Under the pieces are notes generated by a model. That model had not been told where the DNA came from. It was given only the letters and a program-made list of their open reading frames with translations, and ran no database searches. A DNA stretch of 64,000 nucleotides from Mya arenaria (taxonomy: Eukaryota; Mollusca; Bivalvia; Myida; Myidae): positions 52,817,381 to 52,881,380 of the forward strand of contig NC_069136.1 in NCBI RefSeq assembly GCF_026914265.1. The letters run 5' to 3'. The first letter of the stretch is position 1. Every line of letters starts with the position of its first letter. Positions 1 to 17,859 of this stretch are shown here, piece after piece. The position numbers and the translations under genes were made by a program.

Positions 1-760
1 GAGATATTGATCAAGCTATTTGTTGGATCATTTAAGCCGTAACTTAACTTTTAAAATAATCATGATTTAAGTTATCTTATTCTAATCGTCAATACTTTTA
101 TTAGTTTACTAGTTTATCTCCTTAAAATATGATGCACTAATTAAAATTATTAAGATATTTAAAACTATGTACAAATCTGTTTCAACGCGCCACGCGTTCA
201 TATTATGAGTAATAAATAAAGCTCAACCGAATCATATTTATTTTAAACTATTTGAAATTATTATCATAATTATTTTTAAACCATATTAAAATTAATTATT
301 GTCATATTTTAAAATAAATAAAGTACGCCTATGAATCATGGTGACCGACATTCGTTTATATGATAAGTTGATCAAAGTAGATTTGCAAAGGCAACATATC
401 ATTATATTGAAAATGAATCACACTAGGACATTTGTTAACAACTAGGTTTACTTTGTTGAAAAAAAAAACAAATCAAAAACTGGCACAGACTATGGACATT
501 TAGTCCGCTGTGTGAGCCTTACCCAAATTACAAAACGTAGAAGGGGGCATATGCTACCTCAGGGATATGGGTGGGCCTAGCTTGGTGATGCTTTAACTTC
601 AAATAGGGGTTTAACAACTACCAACTGCTCCCAGGGTGTCTATGGCAGAAACTATAGTTTCGCGTGAGCTTTCTCTACTAGGGGTTTGGTTGCATGTTTT
701 CCCGTTGGCAGAGCGCTAGCTGTTCTTGTAAGAATACTACTATAATTACTTATTACTTTT
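1..760. other. AT-rich intergenic DNA, no gene recognised
   Basis: No coding exon, RNA gene or known repeat is recognised here. About 480-720 is less AT-rich and could be an old repeat remnant, but no terminal repeats or target duplications are visible. The open frame at 694-999 is mostly the inside of the inverted-repeat element that follows. Confidence 0.4.
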
Positions 761-1107
761 TTAAGCTGCACTCTCACAAATTGACAGTTTTGACATTTTT
801 TATTTTGTTTGTCTCAGAATCAGCGCATTTTGGCATCAATGCATTCAATAAGTCACATAAGATAACTCACAATAGAACATATCTCAATTGTTTGGTAAAC
901 TGCTTAAAAATTCATTTTTCTGAAAGCGTTCGTAAAGCTTTCAGCTATAAAACATCAATTTTCGAACGCAAATATGAAAACTGCGATCTGCTCTTTTAAT
1001 ATGCCAGCAGTCTTATATCACTGGTTTCAAAACATTGAAGCAAAAAATGGCTCATTCCAAGACAAAAAGGTTGTTAAAACAATCAATCTGTGAGGGTGCA
1101 GCTTTAA
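761..1107. repeat. TTAA-flanked MITE, family A, copy 1
   Basis: A roughly 345-bp non-coding element with terminal inverted repeats of the form TTAAAGCTGCACTCTCACA. The left end reads TTAAGCTGCACTCTCACAAA and the right end is its reverse complement, ending GTGCAGCTTTAA. TTAA lies at both ends, as expected for piggyBac-like target duplications, so this is probably a non-autonomous DNA transposon. Related copies lie at 10363, 18397 and 30274. Confidence 0.8.
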
Positions 1108-1613
1108 ACGAATTATTTCATGTTAATCTTGCAATTCAGCAGGCCAACCAGGCCAGGTGAGGTTCGACCTCTAATTTAATATCTGTGCCAAAATCGTATC
1201 ATCCCCTACAATGTATCGGTGTTAGGACTATGAGTTATCATTAATCATCTAGATTGAGTCATTGTTTATTTGATGGCACTGTTAAATAGTTATTGAAAAC
1301 TTAATCGCTATAAATTAACATGATATCATCAATTCTTGGTTAAACGCCTGCCATATTTCAACAATTTAAGCGGCAAATGTGGAAAATCGGCATTATTCGA
1401 TGATATAAAAATGACCAATCAGCAGTTTTTGTACATCACTCGGTAAAATCCGTACTGTAACGAAACATTCCGGAAACTAACGAATATTGACGTTTAGAAG
1501 TCGGGTACTTAAAGCCGAGCGTTCTAGTAACCAAAGGAATACAAGATCGACACAGAGAGGGATAGACGTGATTATTTCAGTGTTCATTTTAGCTTGATAA
1601 AACATCAGTCAAC

Positions 1614-6817
<5,204 letters not shown>

Positions 6818-7039
6818 ACTGCTCATGAATAACACAATTTTACAACAGTCTTATCAATGACCATGACATAATAACACTGAATCGTATGTAAACATATATT
6901 TACACCGTGTATGTCTTAATAGTTATGAAAATCAATTACTAGTTAGCTCATGGCCTAAAATTTCCTGTACCTTTGTGCAATAAGAAATATGTGTAACTAA
7001 AAAAACAATGAAATACACGGAACATAAGTACATGAAATG

Positions 7040-7045
7040 AATAAA
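7040..7045 (+). terminator. candidate polyadenylation signal of beta-tubulin
   Basis: AATAAA lies 223 bases after the tubulin stop codon and is the first canonical hexamer seen downstream. No transcript end is available to confirm it. Confidence 0.5.
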
Positions 7046-7059
7046 TTCTTGATAAATAC

Positions 7060-8415
7060 AAATGTTTGTTGATAACTTATTATTATTTGCTAAGAAGTAA
7101 ATCCTCCATTTCATTGCCTTGGAAAAATAATGTTACTCTACTATTTTTGGCCGTCCAGCTACGCCAAACTTTCAAAAAATCAGAGGGGCAAGCCCTGTAC
7201 CCAAACATTTTACGAATACCCAGTTTAGAGGCATAATGTTCAGGCCTTAGAGACACTGAACGTTAGACTCGCAACACAAACTAGTCCATTACCATATTAA
7301 GAAAAGTTGGGCTGCTAAAAGGTCATCTGGAACAATGAATGGAATAAATTAGGTTCACGTGCGTTGGAGTTTGCTTCGTGGGATTGAGTCTCAGTCAGAC
7401 AACAGCCTGATACAGTTGAAACGTCAACGTTTGCTTGGGGTCTCACAATAATTGTTTTGAGGTGTTTCAGATTAAAAATATAAGGCATATATTAGGCTGT
7501 CACAGGGGCAGGGTGTGTGATCATGCCACACCGCTATAGCCACGTCCCCATTGTCATTTCTAGTAAAGGCAAACATGTACCTAGTTTTATAATGAGAAGG
7601 AAACTGTAACCGTAATTAGTGTTTGCCCTACATTGTCAGCCAATCATTGGCGCTAGATTTTTAAAGTATTCAGTTTCTTATTTGCGAAGAATCGTTACTT
7701 ATTTTTGAAGACGATTCAGGATTAAGTAAATTGCTATAACTGCGCATTCGCATATAGCCACGACTAATGTTTGCATATGCAAAGGCGCAATTTCAGTGTC
7801 AACAATGACGTCACAATATATGAAATTGATTGACAAGTGTTTTTGACAGACGCACGGCTTAATTTTAAAGCTGATGCAATTTGGGAGGGGGCTAACACTT
7901 AATTGTTTAGAAATTATTAAGTAATTTCTTCGTGTATAAGAAACCACGGTCGCTTCGCTGCGTCCCGATTCCTTAGGTTACTTATTAACGAAAAAATAAC
8001 TTACAAACTACAAGAATGTCATAAGTAAGCGCGACGGACTCGTCCATAATTGACCAAACTTTCCATGTTCAAGCGCCATAACTATGTCAAATCTAAACCA
8101 AACTCTTATTAAGACGTATAGTACGTAGGTCATGTTGATCATGATTTACATGACAATGATCATGATAAGCGAGATAATACATTTTCATTGTTGAAAATTT
8201 GTGTGATATTTGCGGGTAGCCCGATGCTGGATCAAAGTCGTGTCTTGGGATTTTCTGATCCTGTTTGCACCTGTTTAAGCTGACTCTTCTTCGGTCGCGC
8301 CACTGACTTTGGGTCACCGTTCTCCAACAGCTATATCGTAAAGGCATTAAATTAAAAGAAACATACGCACATATTAAACTTAAGAAATATCTTAGAGGTA
8401 ATATTTAAAAAAAAC
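7060..8415. other. intergenic DNA, nothing recognised
   Basis: No exon chain, RNA gene or repeat with recognisable ends is seen. The minus-strand open frame at 8093-8347 has no visible domain and no supporting splice context. Confidence 0.4.
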
Positions 8416-8419
8416 TCGC

Positions 8420-9410
8420 TTGTACAACACCTCATATCGCATTTACCTACCTCATCTCACATGTAAATCACCTCATCACACATTCACATCACCTTATTTC
8501 GCTTGTACATCAACTCATCTCGCATGTACATCACCTCATCTCGTATGTAAATCACCTCATTTCGCATTCACAACACCTAATTTCGCTTATACATCACTTC
8601 ATCTCGCATGTGTATCACATCATCTCACATGTACCTACCTCATCTCGTTTGTAAATCATCACTCGCATGTACATACCTCATTTCTTTTGTACATTACCTC
8701 ATCTCGCATGTACCTACCTCCACTCGCCTTAACATCAGCTCATCTCGCTTGTACATCACCTCATCTCGCATGTACATATCTTATCGCGCATGAACCTACC
8801 TCATCTCGTATGTACTAACCACATCTTGCTGATACATCACCTCATCGCGTATGTACAAACCTCATCTCACTTGTACATCACCTCATCCTTCATATACTTA
8901 CCTAATCTCGCATGTGCCTATCTCATCTCGCCTGTACTTACCTCATCTCGCATATACCTACCTCATCTGGCATGTAACTATCTCATCTCGCATATACCTA
9001 CCTCATCTCGCATGTACCTATCTCATCTCGCATATACCTACCTCATCTCGCATGTACCTATGATGATATCTCATCTCGCATGTACCTACCTAATCTCGCA
9101 TGTACATCACCTCATATCGCTTGTACATCACATCATCTCGCATATACCTACCTCATCTGGCATGTACCTACCTCATCGCGCATGAACCTACCTCATCTCG
9201 CATGTACCTACCTCATCTCGCATGTACCTACCCCATCTCGCATGTACCTACCTCATATCGCATGTACCTATCTCATATAACATATACCTACCTCATCTCA
9301 CATGAACCTACCTCATTTCGCATGTACCTACGTCATCTCGCATGTACCTACCTCATCTAACATTTACCTACCTCATCTAGTATGTACCTACCTCATCTTG
9401 AATGTACATC
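8420..9410. repeat. 20-bp-period minisatellite, about 1 kb
   Basis: Tandem units close to CTCATCTCGCATGTACCTAC repeat for about 1 kb. They are tightest at 8935-9380 and more diverged at the 5' edge, where some units end TACATCAC. Because 20 is not a multiple of three, all three plus-strand frames stay open and give artefactual 60-base-period open frames of up to 132 codons. Confidence 0.95.
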
Positions 9411-9779
9411 CCATCATCACTTACTTCCTCTTAAGCTTTCACCTGCCATAGGTATTACGTTGAACTATTCAACGTTTGGAAAGGAGAAATGAACAACTTA
9501 TAACCCTTACCCATCTGTCGGCATATCAACAAATTGAAATAAGCCGTAAAAGGACTAGGCCGCGACCCTTTAATGGGTCGGAATATCAAAAACAAAAGTG
9601 AGTCGAAAAAGACCGCGCCGATATTGTAATTCGGCCGAGTTGACTCGACTCTGTTTACGTCAGGAAATATGGCAACATGTATGGCCATCTCATTTGAAGA
9701 AACTTTCAAATGTAGTTTATTATTTGAAATTTCATGAAAATGATTTATTAACGATTCGATTATGATTATTTTTGATAAA

Positions 9780-9925
9780 AAAACATACGTGCCAATTACA
9801 GTATGTAAATTGCGAACTACTTGCAACGGACTTTAAAGTAAACCGATTTCTGACATTGTAAACCGTCCATATACATCCGAGGTTGTTTTCGATAAAAAAT
9901 GGCCGAGGAGTTCCGAATGCTACTG
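9780..9925 (+). repeat. MITE family B, single terminal half
   Basis: Matches the right half of the family B element: GATTTCTGACATTGTAAACC, then ATACATCCGAGGTTGTTTTC, then ATGGCCGAGGAGTTCCGAAT. No inverted left half is seen nearby. Its position before flanking block 1 parallels the family B copies before blocks 2 and 3, so it probably marks the edge of the segmental duplication. Confidence 0.6.
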
Positions 9926-10362
9926 GTGGTTGAATTTATTGTGTGGTTGAGTTGTGTTCAAATGACCCTATAACCCCGTGAGGTTCAGCTTATCTTGTGT
10001 TATAGCCTTGTCAGTCCAAATATAGGGATGCCACAGACAGGAACATGTGCCTTATGTAATGGTAAGGACTAAATTACTAGCTAGTACTGGTGTTCTGGTG
10101 TCTTGAGGACAATAAGGCCATCCTCAGCATGCTACGACGATATACCGAGTGTAATTCGAGGATGTCAATCCAAATATATATATTATTCCAATTTCAGCGT
10201 CCCTGCATTTCAAATGACAAGTGCAAAATAAACCACGGTACACATGTTTCACTAATTAGATCAATGTTGGAGTTATTTCCTCCGAAATAGCGTTTACTTT
10301 TCAGCTCATTCTTACGGGGGGCAAATTACTATCTTTGCAATCTTAACATTATTTACTTTGTC

Positions 10363-10729
10363 TTAAAGCTGCACTCTCACAGATTGAACATTTTGAAACC
10401 TTTTTCATTATTTTTTTTGTCTTCGAACGAACGATATCATGTGAACATGCATAGAAACAAGCCATATAAGACTGCCGCAAGTGACAACAATTTAGACCGC
10501 AGATTTTTATATAAGTTAAAAAATGATGTTTTATGCATTATTCTTTAACCGTTAGTAACGCTTTTAGCCATAACTCACTAATAATCGGACGGGAATATGA
10601 TACCTGCGATCTGATCTTTTGTCAGCAGTCCTTTATCACTAGATTGCAAAAATTGGCTTATCCCAATACAAAAAAATAAAAAAAATAAAAAGTTTTCAAA
10701 CCGTTGAATCTGTGAGATTTCAACTTTAA
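10363..10729. repeat. TTAA-flanked MITE, family A, copy 2
   Basis: Starts TTAAAGCTGCACTCTCACAG and ends with a diverged complement, TGTGAGATTTCAACTTTAA. It has the family A layout and similar length, with an A-rich tract near the right end. Confidence 0.75.
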
Positions 10730-12990
10730 CAAAGGACTAAATCGTAGCCTTTTTGTCCTTAATGGAAACATGAGATCAATGAACGCCAACTATCTGAGCG
10801 TTTTCTAGGTCAACAAAAGTTCAATTTAATGTCTAACCATCCTAGTTCGTATCAAACTATGATAACACAACCTACATGGCTGTAAAAGGTCATGCGTCGA
10901 ATGGAGATGTGTTTGAAATGACATACACATTTTATTTAAGAGTTCCCCATTAAGAGTCATAATCCTTAGAACATCTATATCAGCAGAATTAAGTAAGAAT
11001 TTGATCTCATCAAGCTTTGGCATTATATGTTGAATACTTAACTGACAACATGCAATCCTCTTTTAACGAACTTATTTTTTTATTGAAGTCTGTTTTGTTT
11101 TCCAAATCACATTTATTGTGCAAGGAGAGCCTTGCGTATCAGTTGAATTCTTCAAAGTGTTACATGCATCCTTGTCATATTGACTTACAGAATCGATTTC
11201 AACAATGCCGTTGCACTCACTGCATAACTTTCCTAAGTAATGCAATGTGTATTTCATGCTTTCCGATGAAATCATGAGTTTATAAGAAAAATGGTTATCC
11301 CGTTTTTTAAACGTTTTCTTGATCCTGAAGCTGTATGTTCGAACGTTTGCTTTCATGCCAAACAGATTAAAGACGAAAAACAACTGTTCGAACATAAATA
11401 TAATGTTATATCATCGTTCAAATGTATTTTGAACTGTTTGTCGTTGTAATAAGTAATACGAACTTCCCGGGAAATTCACACAATAATTTACAGATTTACT
11501 GATTTGTTTACCCCACCCACGCCTCAAAATTTGTCAACAAATAGCGTGGTCCTCATCATTACCTCGAAATCGATCGGTCTTCAAGTAAAACAGACTGGTC
11601 TCTGACAGTAAGATGGCTGAATATCCATGTATCATGAAACACTCTTAAACTATAAAAAATGTTATGTATCCAATGATTTTCCGCATTTTTTTGCCAACAC
11701 ATTCGACCTTTCAATTGTTCATTCAATAAATGGCGGCGTAGCAATTTGGTTATGTATTCATACCACGCTTAAAAGAAAAAATGTTTACGTTATTTTTGGC
11801 ACATGGATCCACTTATAAAACTTCATTGATCATAAAATCTTTGCACTAAAACGAGCGAATAATTAACTATAAAACAGAATATCACAGGACTCTTTCTCAA
11901 CAAACCGGAAATAGAAAATTGACAGCTATAATATTGCATCAGGGTCGCCCAACTGGTAACGACGTAATTAACACCCTTTTCAAAAAAGGCGGTAATTAAG
12001 AAAATAAATTAAAATTCTATAAAATCGGAAAGTAAGTATAAAACCCCCAGAAAATTTGTTTATTTCAGTGAAATATCGTATTTTATTCCACTCGTGATCA
12101 TAGAAAAACTATGACACTCCGGAAATAAAATACGATCTTACACTAAAATAAACAAATATCCTCCATGTATTTGTAAAATTTCAAATATTTTGTACAGTTT
12201 GTAAATGTCTGTCGTTAAGTTCCTAGCGGAAATATTATTAAGTACTCCAAAGTAGATGCTTTTACACAAAGTTACATGCTGTTACACAACGTCATGCTGC
12301 AAAACAGTTGCGGGAGAGAGAACCCATAACATAATGTCATGTTGTTTTCTAAATTGCTGAACTATCTAAGAGACTGGGAAAACCCTTTGGCCTGTTTTAC
12401 ACATGGTTATCTGTATTCAAACCAAAGGACACCAGCCGGTTTGCATGCGCATGGATATAAGAACTTCTTTTTATTAATCTAGAATGTAGGTTTTTATTGA
12501 TTTTGATTAGCATCAAATATACTTTTTCTAGAAACCATTTTGGAAGAGTAAAAGGCTAAATGTTATTGTTCTTGCTATGGAAACGTATATAACTGGTCTT
12601 TAAACTTTTTAATACTGACACATTGTGTAATATGACTGGTGTCTTTCTTGTGATTAAAAGTTTTTGCTTCTGGACTTGTTTTGTTAACAGAAATTATTAG
12701 CTCGTATTAGTTGAAAGGGATATAAAGGTACATGATGACGAAGAAAATGTTACTTGTTGGATTTTAACCCCAACTGAGCGTCCCTGGTTTAGCCCTTAAT
12801 AACAAACTATTCGTCTGTTTTCGAAAAAAAAATGTACAGGTGTTGCGATACAGGTATTGGACGTATAACATTATTCCGTCAAATAGACTAGATAAGTCAT
12901 ATCAAGAGTAAAGTCAGTTAAAATTGCCTTTATTAGTTTTTATAAATCATTATAAAAAAACAAGATTGCAATACGTGTTCTGTATGGCAT
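10730..12990. other. flanking block 1 of the segmental duplication
   Basis: No gene is seen. 10790-10970 aligns by eye with 27765-27985, and 12380-12500 aligns with 28180-28290. The part after about 12770 aligns with 19820 onward. The block lies just downstream of the 3' end of EF-hand gene 1. Confidence 0.6.
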
Positions 12991-12992
12991 AA

Positions 12993-15900
12993 TTAGCTAC
13001 CGATCGTTGGGAGACCATGTGGAAACAATCTCATTGTCAGGCGAATAAAGTACTGTTCCCACTCATGAAGGCTCACCATATTGTCCTCTGCAATTAAAAA
13101 AATCCACATATAATTTCAACATGTTAGATATCTAGTCCTGCTATTGGGGTACTGACATCTAGGGCCATGGGGTCATTTTCCATCTTAAACAACCTGGTAT
13201 GTATGTGGACGATTTACAATGTCAGAAATCTTTACATTTAGTACGCTGCCAGGAGATCGAGTAGTAATTTCAATTTAGCAGTCGAGCCTAAGGACATTAC
13301 TCTTTTGAATCTTATTTTTAATTTATTATGCAAAAAATGCTATTCACTGGGAATCAATTTGAACTAAGTTATACAAAGTACACATTTAAACAGCACAATT
13401 AATATTAATAATACTATCTCTTATTTTACGAACTACGTTTAATAGCATAGATCCGAGGTTTCGATGGGAAATGGCCGAGGTGCTCCGATTGTTTTGAGGT
13501 ATGTATTGCTTGCAGAAATTTTAATTTGTATTCATCTATACTCTCATTCGCATAAGGCATATTATATCTATCTTACAATTTACACCACATCATTCATCAT
13601 GCTCAACACATTGAGTTGGCATTTATAAAAACAAGGTTCAAGTAGTGCGTTTGTTTGGGAAGAGACGTAAAACCTGTCCTAGAAAAACGCATATACATAT
13701 TCACGGCTATTAAACGCCAGGTTCACCACTTATTTGTGGTGCAAAGAGAGTGAGCTGTCGATACTAACGTGGTGCAGCTATGCCTTGTGTTTACTTCTAC
13801 ACAATCGAGTATGGTTTATATTTCATTTGATCATTTTATTAAACGGACATATTCGAAAATAGGAGGATCTTGTACCGGGTAAGAACAATTTTATTGCAAG
13901 TCATCAACGATTTCGTTTCAATATTGTGCGGACTGTGGTGCCAGGAGTCCCCCCCCCCCCGAATCGGACCTGTGCATATTTTGAGATCTGCTTAAAAACA
14001 CCTTGAGATCATTATGTCGTATTCAAATATAACCATTATGTATAGAACTTACGCCGGAACACAACAACAATAATAAGTACTTCTTAAATAGGAAAAATGC
14101 ACATATTTATACAAGTGTAGGCCCTGTTGCTCTGGTGCTAACGTTGTCGAGTAGTGTTGGAGATATAGAGTATGTTTTTCGCCCGAAGACACAAATATTT
14201 AACGCTTTTGGAACGAAAAAATAATAAAGGATTCTATATTTATAAAACATTACTATGCCTGGTATGACCACCAGTTGCGGAAACAAAACTCTACGCGACC
14301 TACAAGGTATTTCGAAAACAGAAGGCCTGCTGCAGACACTTTTACCATAAAACTATCTCTCTCATAACCTAAGTCATCGAAACAACGACTGATGTATCGG
14401 AATGTTTGGGTAGGGGCTATATAAAAGGCTTTTCTTAGAACACAACCTTCATTGGTCCGCCCGGTTAGCTCAATCGGTAGAGCGTTGGACTGTGAATCGG
14501 ATAACCCTGGTTCGATTCCGGGCGGACTAGGTTACTTCTGTTGTGATTAGTTATGAAATCCTTTCTACGACTATTCGCACTGTACCACTGCCCCTGGCAT
14601 GTACAGAAGTTGTCAGTTAGTTGCAGAGGTGAAGGCACCTAGTACTGGTTAACCGCCTGATAGTCTGCCCAGGATAGGTGTGCGGTGGTTGAACTGTCAC
14701 TCTGGGACCCTTCAATGTGCTCACGCTGGGACCCGGAGTATAAACTACTAACACCACCACAACCTTCATTTTCGGCCAATGAAATTGATGATAGGCAATC
14801 ATTCAGGATTAAAGTTTGAACAGCAAATGAAAATGATCCATTCGTCTTATCCCATATATGGCGAGTTTAGTAACCAGAACGGCAGAAACTCATTTTAGCC
14901 GACATTTGGCTTATATTGTCGTCATTTGTTAAGTATTAGTACTACAATTGTCCCGGTATCGCGTCAAATACGTAATAGTTGATTAATAATTTATGTTACA
15001 TGTATGATTATACTAATGAGTAGTTTGTTTCTCTGAGTTCAAATATTCAATTTGATTAAGGTCCACGTATTGAGTAATTTGTTGTGACAACATCACTTTA
15101 TGAAAGTGTAATCAATTACCTAACGATTACACGTAATCAGGAAATAGCATAATAACTGACTATTCACGAATAAATGGGAATATGTAAACGATTGCTCCTG
15201 GTTATGATTACTGCTACAATTTTCCCATGTTTGAAATGTTTTACATACTATTGTCGTCAATGGCATGAAATTCTTCAGACATATCTGCGACATCGAGACA
15301 CTTGTCGCCATCGTGGTCATAATGGCTGAACAGGTATGCGGCAACAGGGCAGCTGTGGACTTGCGTGTATTCTTCTAAGGTCACACATGTGTCGTCTGCA
15401 ACATCAAAGGCACAAACTATATCATCATGATTTATTATAAGAAATGTTCTTGGTCTACATAAAAGCTTCACAATACATATGGACAGCCATTGAAAGTGTA
15501 ACTGGAAATTATAATAATTTGCACACTGAATTATGCACATGCTGGTGAGATCCGCAGCATTTCAGGTTTGTACGGAAAAAACCCTCATCTCTCTTAAAAG
15601 AGCGTTGTTGATAAAAAAACCTTAACTATCCATACGTTTTTTACATACTGTCTCTCCGTTTCCCGCTAAGCGATGTCGATACAACCCCTCATCTATACAT
15701 ACTTTTATTGACATACTGTCTCCCGATTAGCGATGATGATACAACCCCTCAACTCTACATACTTTTATTGACACACTGTCTCCCGTTTAGCGATGATAAT
15801 ACAACCCCTCAACTATACATATTTTTATAATTTTATTGACATACTTTAATTGACATACTGTCTCCTCCTTTCCCGTTAAGCGATGTTGATACAACCCCTC

Positions 15901-17500
15901 AACTATTCATACTTTTATTGACATACTGTCTCCTCCTTTCCCGTTAAGCGATGTTGATACAACCCCTCAACTATTCATAATTTTATTGACATACTTTAAT
16001 TGACATACTGTCTCCTCCTTTCCCGTTAAGCGATGTTGGTACAACCCCTCAACTATTCATACTTTTATTGACATACTTTTATTTATTGACATACTGTCCC
16101 CCTCCTTTCCCGTTTAGCGATGTTGAGACAACCCCTGTACTATACAGACTTCTTACTGTTGAGATCGTCCTTGTATACCGTGGCGTCCCATTCGTTTTCC
16201 TCCACCTCGCCGTTATGGGGTGTGTGATCGTAAATGGCAAAGCTCATGTCAAAATAATGCCTCATAGTACTAGTATTAAAGTGAGGTTGTCTGAAAAGGA
16301 AATCAAGTTTCAATGTATAAGAATCCATAATAGGAAAATTCAATCATTAATTAGCAGTTATTGAAATAATGTTGGAAGTGCCTTACATTGAAAAGTACTG
16401 TTATGTAACCTCGAAGTTAATCACATTACTCGAATTAGTGTTAAAACAGTTTTTAAATTTTTAATTAATCAACATCAACTTTTAAATACGACATGAATCT
16501 ATTATTTCGGTGATATAAAACCAATATATTTTCAATCATGTAAAAAATACAATGCACATGCGCCCCAGACATACCCAATGTGAAAGACTTGCTTAAACTG
16601 ATGATCGCTGGCATCGTGTATACTTCATGTAGTTTGAAGTTTATGCAACCCAATGCATTTAAATAGTTTATCGACAACAGTCGAAACCCGCTGGCTCGAG
16701 CCCTCAGGGACCGGCCAAAATAATTCGAATCTCGAGAAATTCGATCCGAGTGGGTATGGTTACATTCAGTGAAGCAAAATCGTTCCTTAATATCAAGTTC
16801 GATCCAAACGAGTTCAAGCCAGCGGGATTGGACTGTTTTTGAATAAAAAACGAAGCTGTGGCTCATGACAGTAAAAAGGAAATAAAAAATATTTTCGCAC
16901 AAAACAATTCTTATTGGTAAACATAATTTTAGAGACCCCTTTCCGCTCAGAAAATGAGTGTTTTTTAATCAAAGAGTTTAGAGGGTGGGCGAACAATTGA
17001 TACCGGCGAAAAAAAGTGGTTCCTAACCAGTTCTACGACTATTTGTATCCATTACCTAGTATGAGCACGTGTTCATGTTCCCATAGCCAATATAACATTG
17101 AACTACGTAAGTTTATTTTCATTATTATGTTATACCACATTTGTTTGATAGTGAGTCTGATAATGCTTATTAGTTAAGTTAATTCTTTTAATTATACATA
17201 CAGTCGAAATATGTTGGCTCGATATCCAAAGTTCCGGTCATAATACTTCGAGGCTCGCGAATATCGAGCCATGCGGAAATGCTTACATAGTGTAAAAAAA
17301 ACGAATTCGAGCCAACAAGGAAATCGAGGCAATCGATTTTGAGCAAACGGGTTTCGAGTGTAATGGTTTCAATCATGTTTTAACAAATGCGATGGCAGTA
17401 TTTTTTACTGTAAATGTTTGCAAATAATCGGTGCGAATATTCAAACGACTTACGCGTTTGCCATGGCTACACAGCAGCAAAGTAGGCCGAACACAAGCAT
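12993..17500 (-). CDS. secreted four-EF-hand protein, tandem copy 1
   Basis: Exons in transcript order are 17500-17454, 16290-16157, 15395-15249 and 13087-12993. All have GT-AG sites and matching phases, giving 140 residues. Residues 1-16, MLVFGLLCCCVAMANA, form a signal peptide, so the protein should be secreted. Four EF-hand loops follow. Loop 1 (38-49) is degenerate. Loop 2 (58-69) is DLNNDTCVTLEE, loop 3 (87-98) DHDGDKCLDVAD and loop 4 (107-118) DDNKDNMVSLHE, and these three carry the usual calcium-binding residues. Loops 2 and 4 are each split by an intron. A TTCCAG acceptor just before the ATG suggests an untranslated 5' exon. Extracellular calcium binding is inferred; a shell, mantle or haemolymph role is only a guess. 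Exon 3 could read on to a nearby TAA, but splicing at GTATGT completes loop 4 exactly. Confidence 0.88.
13161..13491. repeat. MITE family B in intron 3 of EF-hand gene 1
   Basis: An inverted-repeat element of about 330 bp. The left end (GGGCCATGGGGTCATTTTCC, then AACAACCTGG) is the diverged reverse complement of the right end (ATCCGAGGTTTCGATGGGAA, then ATGGCCGAGG). The same element sits at the matching place in copy 2 (20196-20442), so it was there before the gene duplicated. Confidence 0.65.
14441..14770 (+). mobile_element. tRNA-derived SINE with 13-bp target duplication
   Basis: The element is 14454-14757 (304 bp), flanked by two copies of CACAACCTTCATT at 14441-14453 and 14758-14770. 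Its head is tRNA-like: an A-box arm TAGCTCAATCGGTAGAGC, a GTG anticodon position (His-like) and a B box GGTTCGATTCC. An unrelated body follows, with GTACTGGTTAACCGCC and GGGACCCTTCAATGTGC. The head carries six extra bases between the acceptor and D arms and a mismatch in the anticodon stem, so it is not a working tRNA. The paralogous site in gene copy 2, near 21201-21215, has one target copy and no insert. The SINE therefore inserted after the duplication, into intron 3. Confidence 0.9.
15640..16135. repeat. tandem repeat in intron 2 of EF-hand gene 1
   Basis: About six or seven units built on GATGTTGATACAACCCCTCA, then CATACTTTTATTGACATACT, then CCTCCTTTCCCGTTAAGC. Spacing ranges from about 60 to 95 bp. 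The same repeat is longer in gene copy 2. Confidence 0.9.
16678..16835. repeat. pogo-like MITE, family C, in intron 1 of EF-hand gene 1
   Basis: Begins CAGTCGAAACCCGCTGGCTC and ends CAGCGGGATTGGACTG. It corresponds to 23665-23840 in the second gene copy, so the insertion predates the duplication. Confidence 0.7.
17201..17360. repeat. second pogo-like MITE in intron 1 of EF-hand gene 1
   Basis: Begins CAGTCGAAATATGTTGGCTC and ends CGGGTTTCGAGTG, with TA at 17199-17200 and 17361-17362. Orthologous to 24181-24335 in the second copy. Confidence 0.7.
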
Positions 17501-17859
17501 GGCGTTATGTCTGGAACATGATCACAATAACATGAGTTTGCCTCATTCGGAACTCTCCGGCAGTTTTCCATTGAAAACAACCTCGGATGTATGCCGGTAC
17601 ATCGGTGAGATGTGTATATTGAATCATTTAATATTTAACTTATTTCTGATAGTAAGTCAAAACGACCATAAGACTTATTTTCAATATTCCGTTTAAAATA
17701 GTGTTCAGGCTAAAGTAAATTATATATTTTTTGTACAAAACTTTCAAGTATTTACTGAATTGCTGGTTAAATTCTCGTGTGTGATGCGTCCAAATGGCTT
17801 GATAACTCCTAAATGTTCGCCTTATCTTCCAATGGACCCTGGTGAGTCTTTAAACAGGG

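Noticed and set aside
8420-9360. Several overlapping frames reading YLPHLACTYLISHVPTSS
   Set aside because: Artefacts of the 20-bp minisatellite; the same peptide appears in three frames.
14415-14430. A TATATAAAAG TATA-like box conserved in both EF-hand copies
   Set aside because: It lies inside intron 3 on the opposite strand, and no conserved plus-strand gene follows. The short frame after it is not kept in copy 2.
14454-14530. A tRNA-His-like sequence with GTG at the anticodon position
   Set aside because: Six extra bases lie between the acceptor and D arms, the anticodon stem has a mismatch, and the sequence is the head of a 304-bp element with target duplications. It is a SINE, not a tRNA gene.
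15241-15248. A TAA that could end the EF-hand protein in exon 3
   Set aside because: Splicing at GTATGT just before it completes a canonical fourth EF-hand with a downstream exon in both gene copies, with identical exon lengths.
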